Below, one piece after another: positions 11,796 to 23,900 of a stretch of DNA of 64,000 nucleotides. The notes beneath the pieces are model-generated. The model was not told the DNA's origin and did not search any database. It worked only from the letters and a program-made list of their open reading frames with translations. The DNA comes from Desarmillaria ectypa (taxonomy: Eukaryota > Basidiomycota > Agaricomycetes > Agaricales > Physalacriaceae). The first letter of the stretch is position 1. Each line of letters starts with the position of its first letter. Made by a program: the position numbers and the translations under genes. The DNA lies in the NCBI GenBank assembly GCA_030407005.1, contig JAUDYN010000011.1, positions 176,501 to 240,500 on the forward strand, written 5' to 3'.

Positions 11796-11834
11796 CCTGA
11801 TGAGGCGCTCAGAGGAAGCGAATATCAGTCAGTA
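11796..11834 (-). promoter_or_regulatory. Conserved hydrophobin upstream block
   Basis: Minus-strand block starting CTGACTGATATTCGCTTCC and ending GCGCCTCATCAG. It aligns with blocks upstream of copies 2, 3 and 4 (see findings) and lies 257-295 bp before the ATG. Conservation amid less conserved flanks suggests a regulatory site. Confidence 0.5.
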
Positions 11835-13030
11835 ATGGTATGGTTTTACGGCCAAAGCCTTCACCGATGTGCTTGTCTATTGTCTTGAGTTCATGCGTTG
11901 ATAACACACAACGCATATCTCCTATTTCGGGGTGGACCTTTCGGTTACTCCATGAAGAAGTGACGCCGCGGTAATCGCATTGACTGACACCGCCTTTACG
12001 TTCCAATCACAATCGCATTTGGGATCAGAAGGTTCAAAAGTGCTCCCTCCTTCGTGGCATGTTACTTCGCCCATTTCTTCAGAGCAGGGAGGGCCGCTCA
12101 TTCGACGTTCTTGGATCTCTCTGGATCTGCAAGCACGCTGTCAGATTATATCGGAAGCAATTATCGGTATACACCCTGATCTGCTCAGTTCCTAGAAGTG
12201 ACATACATTTTGGATATGCTTTTTTAATATTGGTGTTGGCGGTTAATGCAAATCTCTCTACGAAAGCACTGACTCCGGGAGACTATCTTAGGAGACGCTT
12301 GAGACTTCTATGTGCTAGTGTCCTGTAGCTACCTCGATAGGACTTGGGCGAGGAAATATATTACCTTGAAAAAATGTACGAGGAACACTACTTACCTCTT
12401 GTCGGATGCACCCCTGGCTGGGCTTGACTCACTGGCAGGCGCAACGCAGAGCGTAATAATGCCAAAGAATACATCCATCGGCGAGTCGCCCTTCTGATGA
12501 CTTTAACATAGCAACAGGTACGCTGTCTTCTATGGCACGTACGTGGTATTTCTTTTTGACAGTGCCGGGATTTACATGACCTACCACCACCACGGATGAC
12601 CGAAAGGGCCACGAAATTATGCTTGCACACACTACTTAGTATCCAGGAAGAAGGATGGAAAATGTACAGATGTAATCTTTAAGTAACGGTATCTCGAAGG
12701 GAAAGCCTTAGCCAGGTGATGTACGAATCACGATCCTATTCAGCCCTTGGTAGACCGCATCATCAACACAAGCGACGAATGATCATAAAGTACTCAACTT
12801 GATAAGATCTATACGTCAATATGTTAGGATTCCTTTTATGTGTTCCTTTTTAAGCGGAAGCGGTAACAGTCTTCGCCAGTCATTGAGGCCGGTCCGGCAG
12901 TCGGACTGCGTGAGAAATTGTGAAGTCCCGCAATTTCAATTTGCCACTTCAACCTCATCGTAGACGCAGCAAAATTTGGTACCCCCGAATCTGAAGCCGT
13001 TCTTGGAATTACGACTTAAGGCTGTACAGA
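11835..13030. other. Duplicated 5' flank of hydrophobin copy 1
   Basis: No gene recognised. Parts (near 12,410-12,600) resemble the far upstream flank of hydrophobin copy 2 (near 16,630-16,800), so this is probably the edge of a duplicated unit. The stretch just before 13,031 resembles that before the F-box relic. Confidence 0.4.
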
Positions 13031-14682
13031 ATGAAAAACGACATTGAAGGTACATTTATTCTCCAAGGAATTCGCGCAAAGTAGTTACTGAATGACCAGT
13101 ATTGTTAGATGACGTGTATAGCTGGCCATCCACCATTATTTGCCGAAAATGCGGCAATAGTTTACCTTTTTCGAAGAATCCTCCTCTCTCTTCTTCTGAG
13201 CTCTTTCAGAAGCTTCGCGAGGGATATTCGCTTGCTGAGTCGGAAGTGGAGTCAATTTCCGGTGTTCACTCGCAGATAGTCAAGGAAGTCAGCGCGTACT
13301 ACGCTGAAATACGGCGACTCCTACGCACTCTAGAGAAACTGCACAGAGACTACGATCGGCTCAGTATCTACGCCGAACACTATGGTGCTCTTTTATCACC
13401 AGTACGGCGACTACCTTACGACATCTTGCTGCAAATATTCAAAGATGTTTGTGCGGAGCCATACAATATCCATCCTCCTAGAAACTCCCTAATTCTTGGG
13501 CTAGTTTGCAAGCGCTGGCGCGACATCACCCTCGATTCACCCAGCCTATGGTCGACTATCTTCATCCCCTTTCTACCCCTTCCGTGGCCCAAGCCTCGAT
13601 GGTTTGCTCTCCAAAAAATCGTTCAAATTCAGCAGCTTCGATCTAGGGATACACCCCTGACTCTCAAGTATCAGACTTACGAGGTGGACACGAGTGACGA
13701 GGCCTTTGATCTCGTCGTCAAGGGTCTCCTCGTGCAGCGGTATCGCATGCGTCAGGTCGAATGCCCCATCAACGCTTTGTCGGTTCTAGGAAACGACATG
13801 TTGGAAGCGACAGAAGACCTGGTCATCATAGGTTGCGAAAGCATACCAAGCCTCGACAACTACAATCTTAATCTTCCCAATCTTCGGTCTCTGACGATCC
13901 GAGATTATGTTCCGCTCAGGCGCATTGATCTCCCGCGACATATACATAAGTTCAACCTTGTGTTAAGACATGATGATTTCGTTGCCGCCATGAATAGCCT
14001 ACCTAGAATGCGGAGTCTGCGTAACTTCACTATCGAAGCACGTGGCGTTTGGGATGCAAACGCAAACGTGAATCATGTTTGCCTGAGCACAGTTACTTCC
14101 TTCACTTGTCGCAACCTTCATCCAAGCAGCGACAAATCCTTTCTCTTTCTTAGGTCCATTCAGGTCCCTTCTTTGACCCATCTTACCATTGTTGGCGGAA
14201 GCCTACAGCTGAACGCCATCAGGTCCTTGCTCGAGCGATCTAACCCGCCCTTAGAGAGCCTTGAGATAATGACCAATGTTAATACGGACACAGTGGATCT
14301 CTCCCAATTCATTGCCATTCTCCGGGTGGCACCGGATCTGAGAACGTTAGCGATCCACGAGCAAAGATCAAATATCCTCATCACTGTGTGGCTTTTGAGG
14401 GAATTGACATTCGATGGCAATAATGAGTCTCTTCTTCCCAAACTTGAGCATCTCGAGCTCGTTTCGGGTACGCCGTGGAAATATGTGGCAGAAACTATCA
14501 TGCAGCTGATCTGGTCCCGGCATGGAGGTTGTACTAGTTATCGCGGTCGGCGAAACGATGCACCTCTCAAGTCGGTCGCGTTGAACTGGCCGGTCCTGTG
14601 CACGAAACCGGTCTTTCAGGCAATGAGAAGCACGGGGCTACAAATATGGGAAATACTTCCGACACAATGTATTATCCGCTGA
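13031..14682 (+). CDS. F-box protein with leucine-rich-like C-terminal region
   Basis: Two exons, 13031-13049 and 13100-14682, give 533 residues. The start is set by a 50-bp intron (GTACAT to CAG, 13050-13099), because the long exon has no upstream ATG in frame and opens right after a stop. After a Cys-containing TIICRKCGNS segment and a coiled coil (about residues 35-90) comes the F-box, RRLPYDILLQIFKDVCAEPY through LVCKRWRDITLDSPSLWSTI (about residues 100-155). A long region of irregular Leu-rich strands follows, as in the very large agaric F-box family. Such proteins bind Skp1 and recruit targets to SCF ubiquitin ligase; the target is unknown. The frame is intact. It converges on hydrophobin copy 2. 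Confidence 0.88.
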
Positions 14683-15286
14683 GGTACGGAGACTCGGGCG
14701 TATCGTCAGCTCTTGGAGCTAAAGTTTGACCATAGGGTGGTACTTTTTGCGAGCCGAGGCTACGAGCAGCAAGCTGCTACCGGCACAGTGATCATTCTTA
14801 GGAGTAACAAGCACAAACATTGTACTATCTAGCCATACTCGTCTATCAAACTGGATTGGCACCCTTCACTTTGATGTTCGCATAGCTAACCGTGGTAATA
14901 GTGTAACTCTCTTGTTGATTTGGTGACCAAATTGCTGCAATAGCTTCGTTCGGAGTTCGGACGCAGAGATAATCTGCTTTTTAACTTCATAAGATTTCAT
15001 TATACAACATGTAAGAGCGATTCAATGTTCTGCACCTATTTATTTTTCTTCCCCCACACGATGTGGGCCAAGGTGAACGTGAATTATCTCCAGCACCCAC
15101 TTAATGTTCACCCATTCATTTATAGCCATTTTAACCAGCTATGCTGAGTACCACAGTGCAATAGGATCAAAATGGATTCCCACTTCTTATCCAGCGTCAT
15201 TGATTTCTTGATCTGTCTACTCGTACAACAAATGAATACAATGTCGCTAATACGTTGCCACTCCCTAGGACTTGCAGAAGATTCCC
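14683..15286. other. Convergent intergenic spacer
   Basis: 3' flanks of the F-box gene and hydrophobin copy 2. The part at about 15,170-15,260 contains the 3' motif (ATTCATTTGTTGTACGAGTA on the minus strand) that recurs behind copies 3 and 4 and at 30.2 kb. Confidence 0.45.
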
Positions 15287-15781
15287 TTAGAGGCCAATAT
15301 TGATAGGGGTGCAGCCAAGAGCAATAACACCGTTCTTGTTGTGAATAACTGAGCACGGATTCGATTTGCGGAGTCAGATTACTTACGAAATTGTTGTTGT
15401 CACAGCAGACGACTTGGTTGGAGCACTGGGTAGTACCAAGCCCAAGAACGGTAATAGGGCTGCAGGTAAGACCACTATGATGAAAGGATTTAACAATGGT
15501 AAAGCCATTTAGGAAAGAAGTACTTACACATTAGCGGTGACGCTGCCGATGGGGATTCCGAGGAGACCCAGAAGGGATTGAACGATAGTGGAGGTGGGCT
15601 ATAACAATGGTTCGTTCAGCTTCTTACGATGAGCAGTGGGTTGACTCACGCTCTGGGTAGAAGCGCAGCACTGCGCGGTACCGGTGGCACTGCACGCCGC
15701 ACCGTCGGCACGCGGAAGAACGGTGGCGGTCGCAAGGAGAGGCAAAGCCAGGAGAGTAAAAGTCGAGATACGAGCAAACAT
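15287..15781 (-). CDS. Class I hydrophobin (copy 2)
   Basis: Exons 15781-15650, 15598-15528, 15474-15387 and 15334-15287 encode 112 residues. Signal peptide [20 protein letters not shown], then a VLPRADG stretch, then eight Cys in hydrophobin spacing (AC, QCC, LTC, QC, VCC, GC) and the shared end INIGL. It is nearly identical to copy 3 on the other strand. An in-frame ATG far upstream (15886) is not used as the start, because the signal peptide begins at 15781 and a TATA box lies between. It converges on the intact F-box gene. Confidence 0.93.
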
Positions 15782-15851
15782 TGTGAACTGTAATAAAGCT
15801 GTACAACTGAGAGGGTTGTTCGACTTGATGATACCTTGTAAATGCACCTTT

Positions 15852-15859
15852 CTTTTATA
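15852..15859 (-). promoter_or_regulatory. TATA box of hydrophobin copy 2
   Basis: TATAAAAG on the minus strand, 71-78 bp before the ATG, within a longer stretch (GAAACTTATAAAAG) shared with copies 3 and 4. Confidence 0.75.
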
Positions 15860-15991
15860 AGTTTCCGCTCTCTCTACTATCCCCAAGTACGGAAGTCATC
15901 TGGTTATGGTGGTGTGCAAACAATAATTATTTACCTGACAGCTGCCAATGCGTGAGTACCCACGGGTAGATGGTCGCAATAGTACGGTATT

Positions 15992-16028
15992 CCTGATGCG
16001 CCGCTGGACGGAAGCGAGCATCAGTCAG
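15992..16028 (-). promoter_or_regulatory. Conserved hydrophobin upstream block
   Basis: Minus strand reads CTGACTGATGCTCGCTTCCG and continues to GCGGCGCATCAGG. Nearly identical to the block upstream of copy 4 at 26,958-26,995. Confidence 0.55.
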
Positions 16029-19000
16029 GGAATGGTGCCTATTACGGCGCAAAAACTCACTAGACTACTGTCTTCGGCGTTTAGATACTAACCTGGATTG
16101 CGTAACTCACCCCACAAGTTTTTCTGCAAAGAAATATGTGATCGTAAGGTCCAGCGCCGCGCCCTCATCTTGATAACTTACATCTTTCCACTTGGAAATA
16201 ATCCCCGCTGCCCTGAGCACTGTGACGGGGCCGCTAAACTCGTTCCCACGTTCGTTTTCAACTTCGTTCTTTCATTGGCATACCTTCACCGTGCGGAGAA
16301 GTTGAGTCTTTGACGCATTGGCTATTTCCGCGCCTTCCAAAATGTACCGCTCGTCTCCCACCAACGCAGATCGGAAGCAATTGCCGGTGAACAAAGCTGT
16401 ATGCCATGATCTGATCATATCCACTTAAAATTAAAAGTGACGTACATTGTTGAAATTCATCAATAGGGCTTTCTCCAGTCAGCCAAAATCCCGACACCTT
16501 GAAACCGTTATAGCACCCGAGACCGAGCTCAAGACTGCATTAAAACGGTACAGTGCCTATGATCACCTCGCTACACAGCCAAGAGAAAGAGTGTAAGGAT
16601 GTACCATGTACGGTACGTACCTAGCGCCGGTTACTAGCCTGGCTAGGTTTGATTCACATCCCATGCGACGCAGGCCGTAATGTTGTCAATGAAAATTCTA
16701 ACGGTGTCTGATTCCTCTCATGCTCTGAGAGTGCTGTCTGTCGTGACAGATCAGTCATAATAATTCGCTTGGGCCGGAAGTCCAACCTACAACTTGTCAT
16801 GAATGACCGAATGAGCCAAGCTATTTACGAGGCACATACTACACCATCGCAAATAGAGGAATCCTGCATACAATGGCTTAAATAAAGGTTCCCAGACGCA
16901 GGTATGAGAACGCAAGGCCATCATGGGATACTTTGCTCATGATCTTTTGGGCAAGAAGCGTCGACACGACCGACCGATCACAATCCTATACTTTGCTTGA
17001 TGAAGCCATAGCCCAATATACTCGTGTAGAAAGAATTGAGCTCCTTCGAGAGTGGAGAGGAAAGAGCCGCAGTAACATCGCGTCTGTTGACAGGATACAT
17101 CGCCGTTCGGTATTTCGGAAATGTTAAAGACCGAAGAGATCGAGATAGTGAAAAGCGATGAGGACGCTCATTATTTTGTTCCGTGCTCTCCGAAGTTTGA
17201 TAGAAGTTTGATACGAGAAAATGCACTATGTAAATACCACTCCGTTCTTTCCCTGCTTCAGGAGAAAAGCTCACAATCTAGAAGAAGATCAAGAATTGGA
17301 GAGAACGAACGCTCTACCTGTCCAAGTACCCAATTGAAGCATAAGAAATGAAGCCTATGAGACCTCCACGCCGCAAGAACAAGAGAAAATATTCCTGGTC
17401 GAATGAGGTGTAGCGCTTCCCAAAGGGAGATCTTTCTCCTTATGAACATACAACTATATGTGGAAACAGTGTCAGGTTAAGGCATGCGATCAGATGACTG
17501 TCCTTCCGGAACATAATATCGGAGTGGCATAGGAGAGAAAACAAGACGTTCAATGTCAGTCAAAGCACATGTTCGACCACTTTGGAACAACTACTCGTCA
17601 TGGCATGCATAACGCTCAGGGCCGAATGACAACCAACACCAAGCGTAGAACCAACCCCCGGTAGAGAAACGAAAGAATTGTGCATATATGACTATCCTTA
17701 ACGCTTACCCGCGTACGTATCGCAGGAAAGGACACGCATCCCTGAACGGAAAAAACAAGGCAAAGGAAAACCAACGGAAAACAATGAATAAAAATCACGG
17801 AAGTAAAGTAAACCATTAAATCGACAGATAACGCTAGCCTTTCTTGAGGAAAATCTGGTATACCAGTATTTCCTTTAGGTATTCATCTAGAAATAATATT
17901 AGCAATACGGTCGTCAGAACATGAAGAGAAAATACCGAGCCTGTTATCTGTGAACATGGGGGTTCTTCGTCGACTTTGTCATGGACCACTTTGCTGGTAT
18001 ATCCCTTAGAATCATAGACTGTCTCACAAACACTAAGAACCAACACGAAAAGCACCATCAACCATCCTCTCGGCAAGGGTCGAATAAGTCCGAAGGAAAA
18101 GTCCGGTATTGCTTGTCAGAATACAGTGACGGCAAGGATAACGGTTACACACCCTAATGCTTCGATGGAAGCTATTCTCTGAGAAAAGTTACCGAAGTCA
18201 GGCAATTGGGCTCGTGGCGTCATCCTTTGACGGCTTTTCTCACAAACGTGTGTACATAGGCTGTGGCTTGATTCGGTTCGTGGCAGGCGGGGGTTAATAG
18301 TATTCTACCCAACAGATCAGCAGTCCTATCTTCCGATAACAGAAAAAAAAAAGGACGTGGTAGTAATCTGTGGCCATTGGATATGGCCCTAGTGCACTGC
18401 CGAAATCACTGTATTTCAGTCATTATTCACCGCCAGATTGTCTTGCTGCGTCGAAAAACTGCATCAGTCCAAGCACGAAGTCCTGTCTCTTTGCAATAAT
18501 ACAGATCATAATACAGAGCAGAAACAGAAAGACGAGGCTACCGCATGTGCTAGTAAAAGCTAAAGCCAAACCTTTAAACAAGCCAAGGAACGTATTTCAA
18601 ATTGAAAATAGCTGAATGAGTGACGGTTACAATATCAGGTGATCTGTGACGGGACGCGCGTCGTGCTACTTACTCGCGTTCACTTGAGCCGTTTGAATTC
18701 TCCGTCAGTCCCCTAACTCCAATATTACTCTATATTTGCGTCAGTTTGCGAGACTCCATTCTCTTCTTAGTCCTTACGGACCTTTCGAAACCACTCACAG
18801 CAAGGATCAGGTCGCATCTCAAATTCCCTGTATGTTGATCTCATCGAAACGATACGGAGGTATCTATCCTTCCGAAGATGCGGGTTTGGACTAGCTATCA
18901 ATAAGGTTTCCGGGATATGCGATGCCGTAACTGTTAGCGCGATTAGCACAGTGAATTGGGTGGAAAACGAAGCAGGTCTGGTATCTAAAATTTCAACAGA

Positions 19001-19166
19001 AGGTACGTGATATGAAGACAAAAAATCGGCAGATAATGCATGAGCCAGATTGGAATTTGGAAGATCATTGACTACGCATAGAAAATTCGAAACTGATTAA
19101 GCGTTAGGCTGAACGGACGCACACTGAGAACAGAAAGATAAACTATTTATAGAGTCAAGCTCCGAG
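16029..19166. other. Long intergenic stretch, 5' part duplicated
   Basis: The first part (about 16,100-16,320) is an inverted copy of sequence at about 26,690-26,890 upstream of hydrophobin copy 4; both read SPHKFF- or YPHKFF-like and KEICDRKV in one frame, but I read this as duplicated promoter DNA. From 16.5 to 19.1 kb I see no supported gene. A minus-strand frame at 18,053-17,834 starts with a hydrophobic stretch and has a second hydrophobic segment, but no family or splice support. Confidence 0.35.
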
Positions 19167-19615
19167 TCAGTCGTTAATGTTGGTGCAATTTACTGCAATA
19201 ATAGTTCCTTGTAATTTATCTGTTGGCATCCTCCTTGGAATGAGAGCACTTTCAGATGACATACCATCGTTTGCGATGAAGAGCTCATGACTGCAACACA
19301 TCTCGCCGAAGCCAGGATTCTCACTAGATATTATTCTGGTGTGAATGACTTGCACTGAAACTACCGGAAAACATACCACTGCGATGTTCCCTCTTCGAGG
19401 TTTCCTTTGGGGCTGGTGCAATTGAACCCAACCAATTTGTCATTGGCGAGATATCCCGCCTGAATGCCTTTCTCGGTAATGAGGGTGCCGTTTGCAGGTT
19501 CGACGCTTTGGCATTCTACGAGGTCGCCTCTGTCGTAGCAGCTCGTCAAGCTTAAGGCTGCCGTGCCGATGAGCAAAGCAGCAATGGGAAAGAGGGGTCC
19601 GAAGATGGAACGCAT
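19167..19615 (-). CDS. Divergent hydrophobin-like secreted protein lacking the third cysteine
   Basis: Three exons (19615-19377, 19323-19265, 19207-19167; introns 53 and 57 bp) give 112 residues. A signal peptide is followed by SC, VEC, FNC, SQC, EMCC and VNC. This is the hydrophobin order, but the normal CC pair after LVEC is single: the second Cys is Gln. Its neighbour at 20.0 kb has the full eight. The codon for the fourth-block Cys is created exactly across the first splice junction in both genes, which supports the exon model. Loss of one Cys leaves an odd number (seven), so one normal disulphide cannot form. It may be secreted and still surface active, or on its way to loss. Confidence 0.75.
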
Positions 19616-19983
19616 TGCTAGCAAGGTGTGATGGATTGCACTAGCCTTGCATACGCTTAATTTATGGAGTCTCTGAAGGAAGCATTCCGTATGTTCGGGG
19701 ATGAAAGTATCAAGAGCCAAATTAAGATCACTTCGGCACCGACAGTCAACGAAACAAATAGCGACCCTTTTGCCTTTCGGAGGGATTGCAGTCTTATCTT
19801 GACATTCTGCACGGCCAAGGGCTAGTGGATTCACAATGTCCGGAGGTAGGAAAATACTACTGATCGTCATTATAATTGAAGTAAGAGAACTCCCAATAAC
19901 GTTTCGATCAACTTGGGGGACATAGGATTCATAGGAGATTGTAAAGAATAACCAAGGTTACCACCGTGCAGCACCAAGTACTC

Positions 19984-20435
19984 TCAGTACACAGCCTTTG
20001 TGCAATTCACTGCAGTGTATGTCCCTATTCAACCCGGATATCAGGAAACAGATTGAACGTGATTCCGAATTGGCCTACCATCGCTGGCAAAAAATACCTG
20101 ATGGCTGCAGCACATCTGATTTAGGTTTGGATTCTGGCTGCTTGTCTGATAAACCATCCCATTTGCCCTCTTAAAATGAGAGAGATGTACCATTGCGACG
20201 CCAGGCTGGAGATTTCGATAGTGGGAAGGGAGCAGTTGTACCCGACCATACGGGAGGCATCAACGGGTGTATCGATTTCTTGAGCTGCCAGGAGGGTGGT
20301 GTTGGTGGAACCGACTTCTTGACAACATTCTACAAGATCTAAAGAATTGAGACAACGTTTCTCGACAATGGGAGTCGCATTTGGAGAGGCGAAGGTAAGT
20401 GTTGCAGCGGTGGCGATGAAGAGGGGAAGTAGCAT
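19984..20435 (-). CDS. Divergent class I hydrophobin-like protein with eight cysteines
   Basis: Exons 20435-20191, 20140-20079 and 20024-19984 give 115 residues. After a signal peptide (MLLPLFIATAATLTF) the cysteines run RC, VECC, YNC, SQC, QMCC, VNC: the full C-CC-C-C-CC-C hydrophobin pattern with class I-like spacing. It is the closest relative of the gene at 19.2 kb (shared LVEC, VGYNC/VGFNC, MCCSH and AVNCT) but far from the five ordinary hydrophobins. It has two introns instead of three. The in-frame ATG at 20513 is rejected as start because the signal peptide begins at 20435. Confidence 0.78.
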
Positions 20436-23400
20436 GGTTGATGCAGTGTCGAAGCAGGAGGTCCAGAAGAAATAGCCTTTGAGCGTTGCTATTTCAGGCT
20501 GATATGAGAACATTTTGCACTTTAGCCCTCGACATACAAGTCATGGAGTTAACAGACATTGATATTACGGCGTGGCGCTAACCTGCCGCCAAGATCCTCT
20601 CCCCTTCTGAAATTATAAATAAGTCTTGCGATGATTCACTCCAAGGTCTGTCGTTTATTTAATGCATTGTGTCTGTGTATTGATCTGAACTGACCGAGGA
20701 AATAATAATTATGAGTCGCAGCAAAATCGATTTTATCACAGATGGTTTACTAATGATTGCAGGCACTAACGTCTTGCACGCAAGTCCTGCGTTGTATACA
20801 TTTAAATACCATCTCAGTGCTAAACCCATTGTAGGCCTCGGATTTTAGTGCCTTCATTGGATTTTTGTGAAACAGGCGATTATATCATCCTGGATACGGA
20901 GCATTGCGAGGGGTGAGAATGGCAACAGAAGATGTATAGAGCTGTAGATGCACCTTAGGATGGCTACATCACGTAATATAATGATAGAAGGAGGCATAGT
21001 GGTGACGGGTCGTCGGTAGTACTGCTACGTAGTAGAGGAATTGTCGATAGTCGCACCAATAAACAAAACGTGATCGCGAAGCCAAGCCCGGCAACAACGC
21101 GTCCCGGACCGCGAATGTGGACCAACAACAAACAACAAACATTTCTATCACACATCACGACGACGGATCTCCTCAATTATTGTCCTGGCTTGCCTGTTTT
21201 ACTCGGCTGAGAGTTTCATACTAGCTCTCTTCTCTTTGGCAATACATGTAGAGTCTCTCCGGCGCCGCAACTTTCAGACAACAAGAACAGCTTTGAAGAG
21301 ACCACGGCCACTCCTCGAGCTCAAGATTTTTAGGAGTCCCAACGTCCAATGGAAGGACTAGAATAAATAACGGATATACGATGGAAAAGGGGTAGAAAGG
21401 GGTTGCACGGTGAGCAGTGGATGCCCTTTTCTTGGTCTTCAAGCTAAGTGCCAACGCGTAGGAACGTTTGATAACTGGGTCCCAAGCTTGTTGTAGAAAG
21501 TCCCCGCTATTCAATAAAGTACTGCATATATTTTGGTTGTCTGTATCAAACCCGATGAAATACGTTTCGTTTACTCAAAAGCAAGACTACCTCTGACCAT
21601 GCGCAGCTCGACAAGACGTCAGGGTGGCGCTTCCTACAAGTTGATGTCGAGACACAGCCTAGTCTCTCATTCCCTCTCGAACCTTTCGTACTCAATCCTA
21701 GTGTGAAAAGGATGGCGACCGGTGCTGCATTAGATGAAAGTCGGACTCGGTTTGGGTCAGACCATATACCTCCAAGTGCGTTCCGTTAAATTTAACTCTT
21801 CAAGCATGTCTGACACTGCGATGGTGCAGGTCATGCCACATAATCTGCAGCTGCGGAACTCACACCATGTAGGATCTTCTTACCACATTCGAGAGCTCTT
21901 CATTAACGCCTTTTTTTAAAACGAAACACTGATAGCCCGCCAGACAAATTAGACGACTGAACGGGGAATGTACACACAAATATTTCCGGGAAGGACGGGT
22001 TATGCCTGCCGGTTTGACCGTTTCCTTTTTTCCTGATCTTTCTCTGTGGGCAGCTGTCCGTGCTGTGCTTTGTTGTCAAAATCTCTATTGCCTTATTATT
22101 TGCCGAAAGGCGCTGTCCCGAGACGCATGAATAGCAGCTAGCCACGGGTAACTTTCAGGGCAGCCGGTCTACAAGATTCCTTCGTCTCTCTCTGGTCCGA
22201 GCTATACCCTCAGGCACTTTTGTCCCCATGCAGTGCCGAGTATCATTCATGCTATGGCGAATGTCAAGTTGTAACACCATCTCTATCCTTTACTTACAAC
22301 GTTCGCTTGGATATACATTATTTTAAGATACCCCTGCAGCTCCTATGAAAAGGGCTACAATACCCATTCGACCAGGAACGTTTGCTTTGTTCCTGTATTC
22401 CGTATGGACCTGAGGTCTTATGGCAGCATTCTGCAATTCGGGAGCTTCGATAGGTGGAGCCGTCCCCTCTTGGCGATTATTTCTTTCCATTCGATTAGAC
22501 TCCCTTTCTAAAGAGGCTGAACACCTAAGATATTATTACATCTCATGGGGAACTTTCTCAAACCATTCTTCCCGGAGTTTAGCTCAGTGGGCGCTTCTAT
22601 CTAGTCATCAAACACCGGAAAATACTCAAAAAATATTCACCGTCTCGATTATTCTCATGCTCACCACCGACGATGTACCCTGTCAGCCTAGTGATGCTAT
22701 TATGATTCCCTCCGCTGGACCCCTGAAGGAGCTCGTCATGTTCTGCACCCGTTAGGTATAGTAGAACGACCCTTCGCATGTCAACACTCTTCCAGGAAAC
22801 GGCACTACTTACTGGAATAATTGTGAACAATTCACCTCATGACTGGCCTCGTGATCTAATTTTTGCGTCCCAAATTCTTCAAGCTGTTGTTTGAAGGACG
22901 GCTCTATTTTCGCTCCGTAGTATGTACCTCATAAATGTCTTGACCGGTTTGGTCATTCATGACGAGTTGTAGGTTGTATTGCCGGCCAAACGAAGTATTA
23001 TCCCTGACCTGTCATTGCAGTTAGCACTTCCAGAGCATCAGAACAATCGTTCTCTTTTGGCAGTATTACGGCCTTTGTCGCACGAGATGCGAGATGCGAT
23101 TCAATTAGGTTAGCGTCCGACACCAGGTAATATGCGTTGTTCATGGGCCGGTGTTATATCTACCCCTTGTCGGCCATGGCGAGGCAGTTACAGGGCTGTA
23201 CTAATGCACCGAAGTCTGAGTAGGAATTTTAGGCTATCTGGGGAAGATCCCGCCGACCCTTTCTTACGTCACGTTCAAGTGGACAGACGGGGTTTGAGCA
23301 GATCAGGGTGCGTGGGTTTGTTTACCGGCACCCTCTTTTACTCCGATGACTTATGCTAGGTAGCTTTGGAGGGTTGAGATACCGAAAGGCGACCTTTCCT

Positions 23401-23634
23401 GTATAATAAAGATATGATATGCCGTCAAAAGGAAATTTAGGAGCAAATTCAAACAGCGGTCCCGTCATGGCGTTCAGGGCGACAAGGAAGGGCTTGTGTA
23501 CGTATTCAAATGAGGACGCGGCGCTGGTTCATACGATCACACCATTTTCAGAAAACCTAGGACGCGATTCATATCAATGTCTGAACCACAAGACAGTAGC
23601 CAATACGGTGTTGCGTAGTGAAAAGGAACCGGTA
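20436..23634. other. Intergenic with decayed duplicated sequence
   Basis: No gene supported. The part at about 22,360-22,420 (ATTCGACCAGGAACG) resembles stretches at 26,040, 28,995 and 32,905, so it belongs to the repeated unit described in the findings. A segment near 22,940-22,990 resembles others at 26,613 and 33,549. Confidence 0.35.
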
Positions 23635-23672
23635 CTGACTGATGTTCGCTTCCGCCCAGCGCCACATCATGA
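23635..23672 (+). promoter_or_regulatory. Conserved hydrophobin upstream block
   Basis: CTGACTGATGTTCGCTTCCG followed by CCCAGCGCCACATCATGA, 229-266 bp before the ATG of copy 3. Matches the blocks of copies 1, 2 and 4. Confidence 0.55.
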
Positions 23673-23822
23673 ATGCCGTACCCGTATGTCCTATCTACCC
23701 GACAAAAAAACAATTCCCCAAGTGTCAAACTTATGTATTACTAGCCTTGCGTTGTAGGTACGAAGCATGGTTATATGAACAGATGACCACTACGCTTGGG
23801 GATAGTAGAGAAGGCGGAAACT

Positions 23823-23830
23823 TATAAAAG
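23823..23830 (+). promoter_or_regulatory. TATA box of hydrophobin copy 3
   Basis: TATAAAAG 71-78 bp before the ATG. Confidence 0.75.
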
Positions 23831-23900
23831 AGAGGTGCATTTACAAGATATCATCAAGTCGAGCAACCCTCTCAGTTGTACAGCTTTATTACAGTTCACA

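Noticed and set aside
13102..14682. F-box reading frame taken as starting at 13,102
   Set aside because: The first codon there is TTG and no ATG precedes the F-box in that frame. A 19-bp first exon at 13,031 with a canonical intron gives a proper ATG.
16098..16320. Shared KEICDRKV-type frames at 16.1 kb and 26.8 kb as a conserved gene
   Set aside because: The similarity extends over the non-coding hydrophobin upstream region and is inverted with it; it reflects duplicated promoter DNA.
17834..18062. Minus-strand small protein with two hydrophobic segments
   Set aside because: No ATG at the frame start, no homology recognised and no splice signals; kept only as a remark under the intergenic entry.
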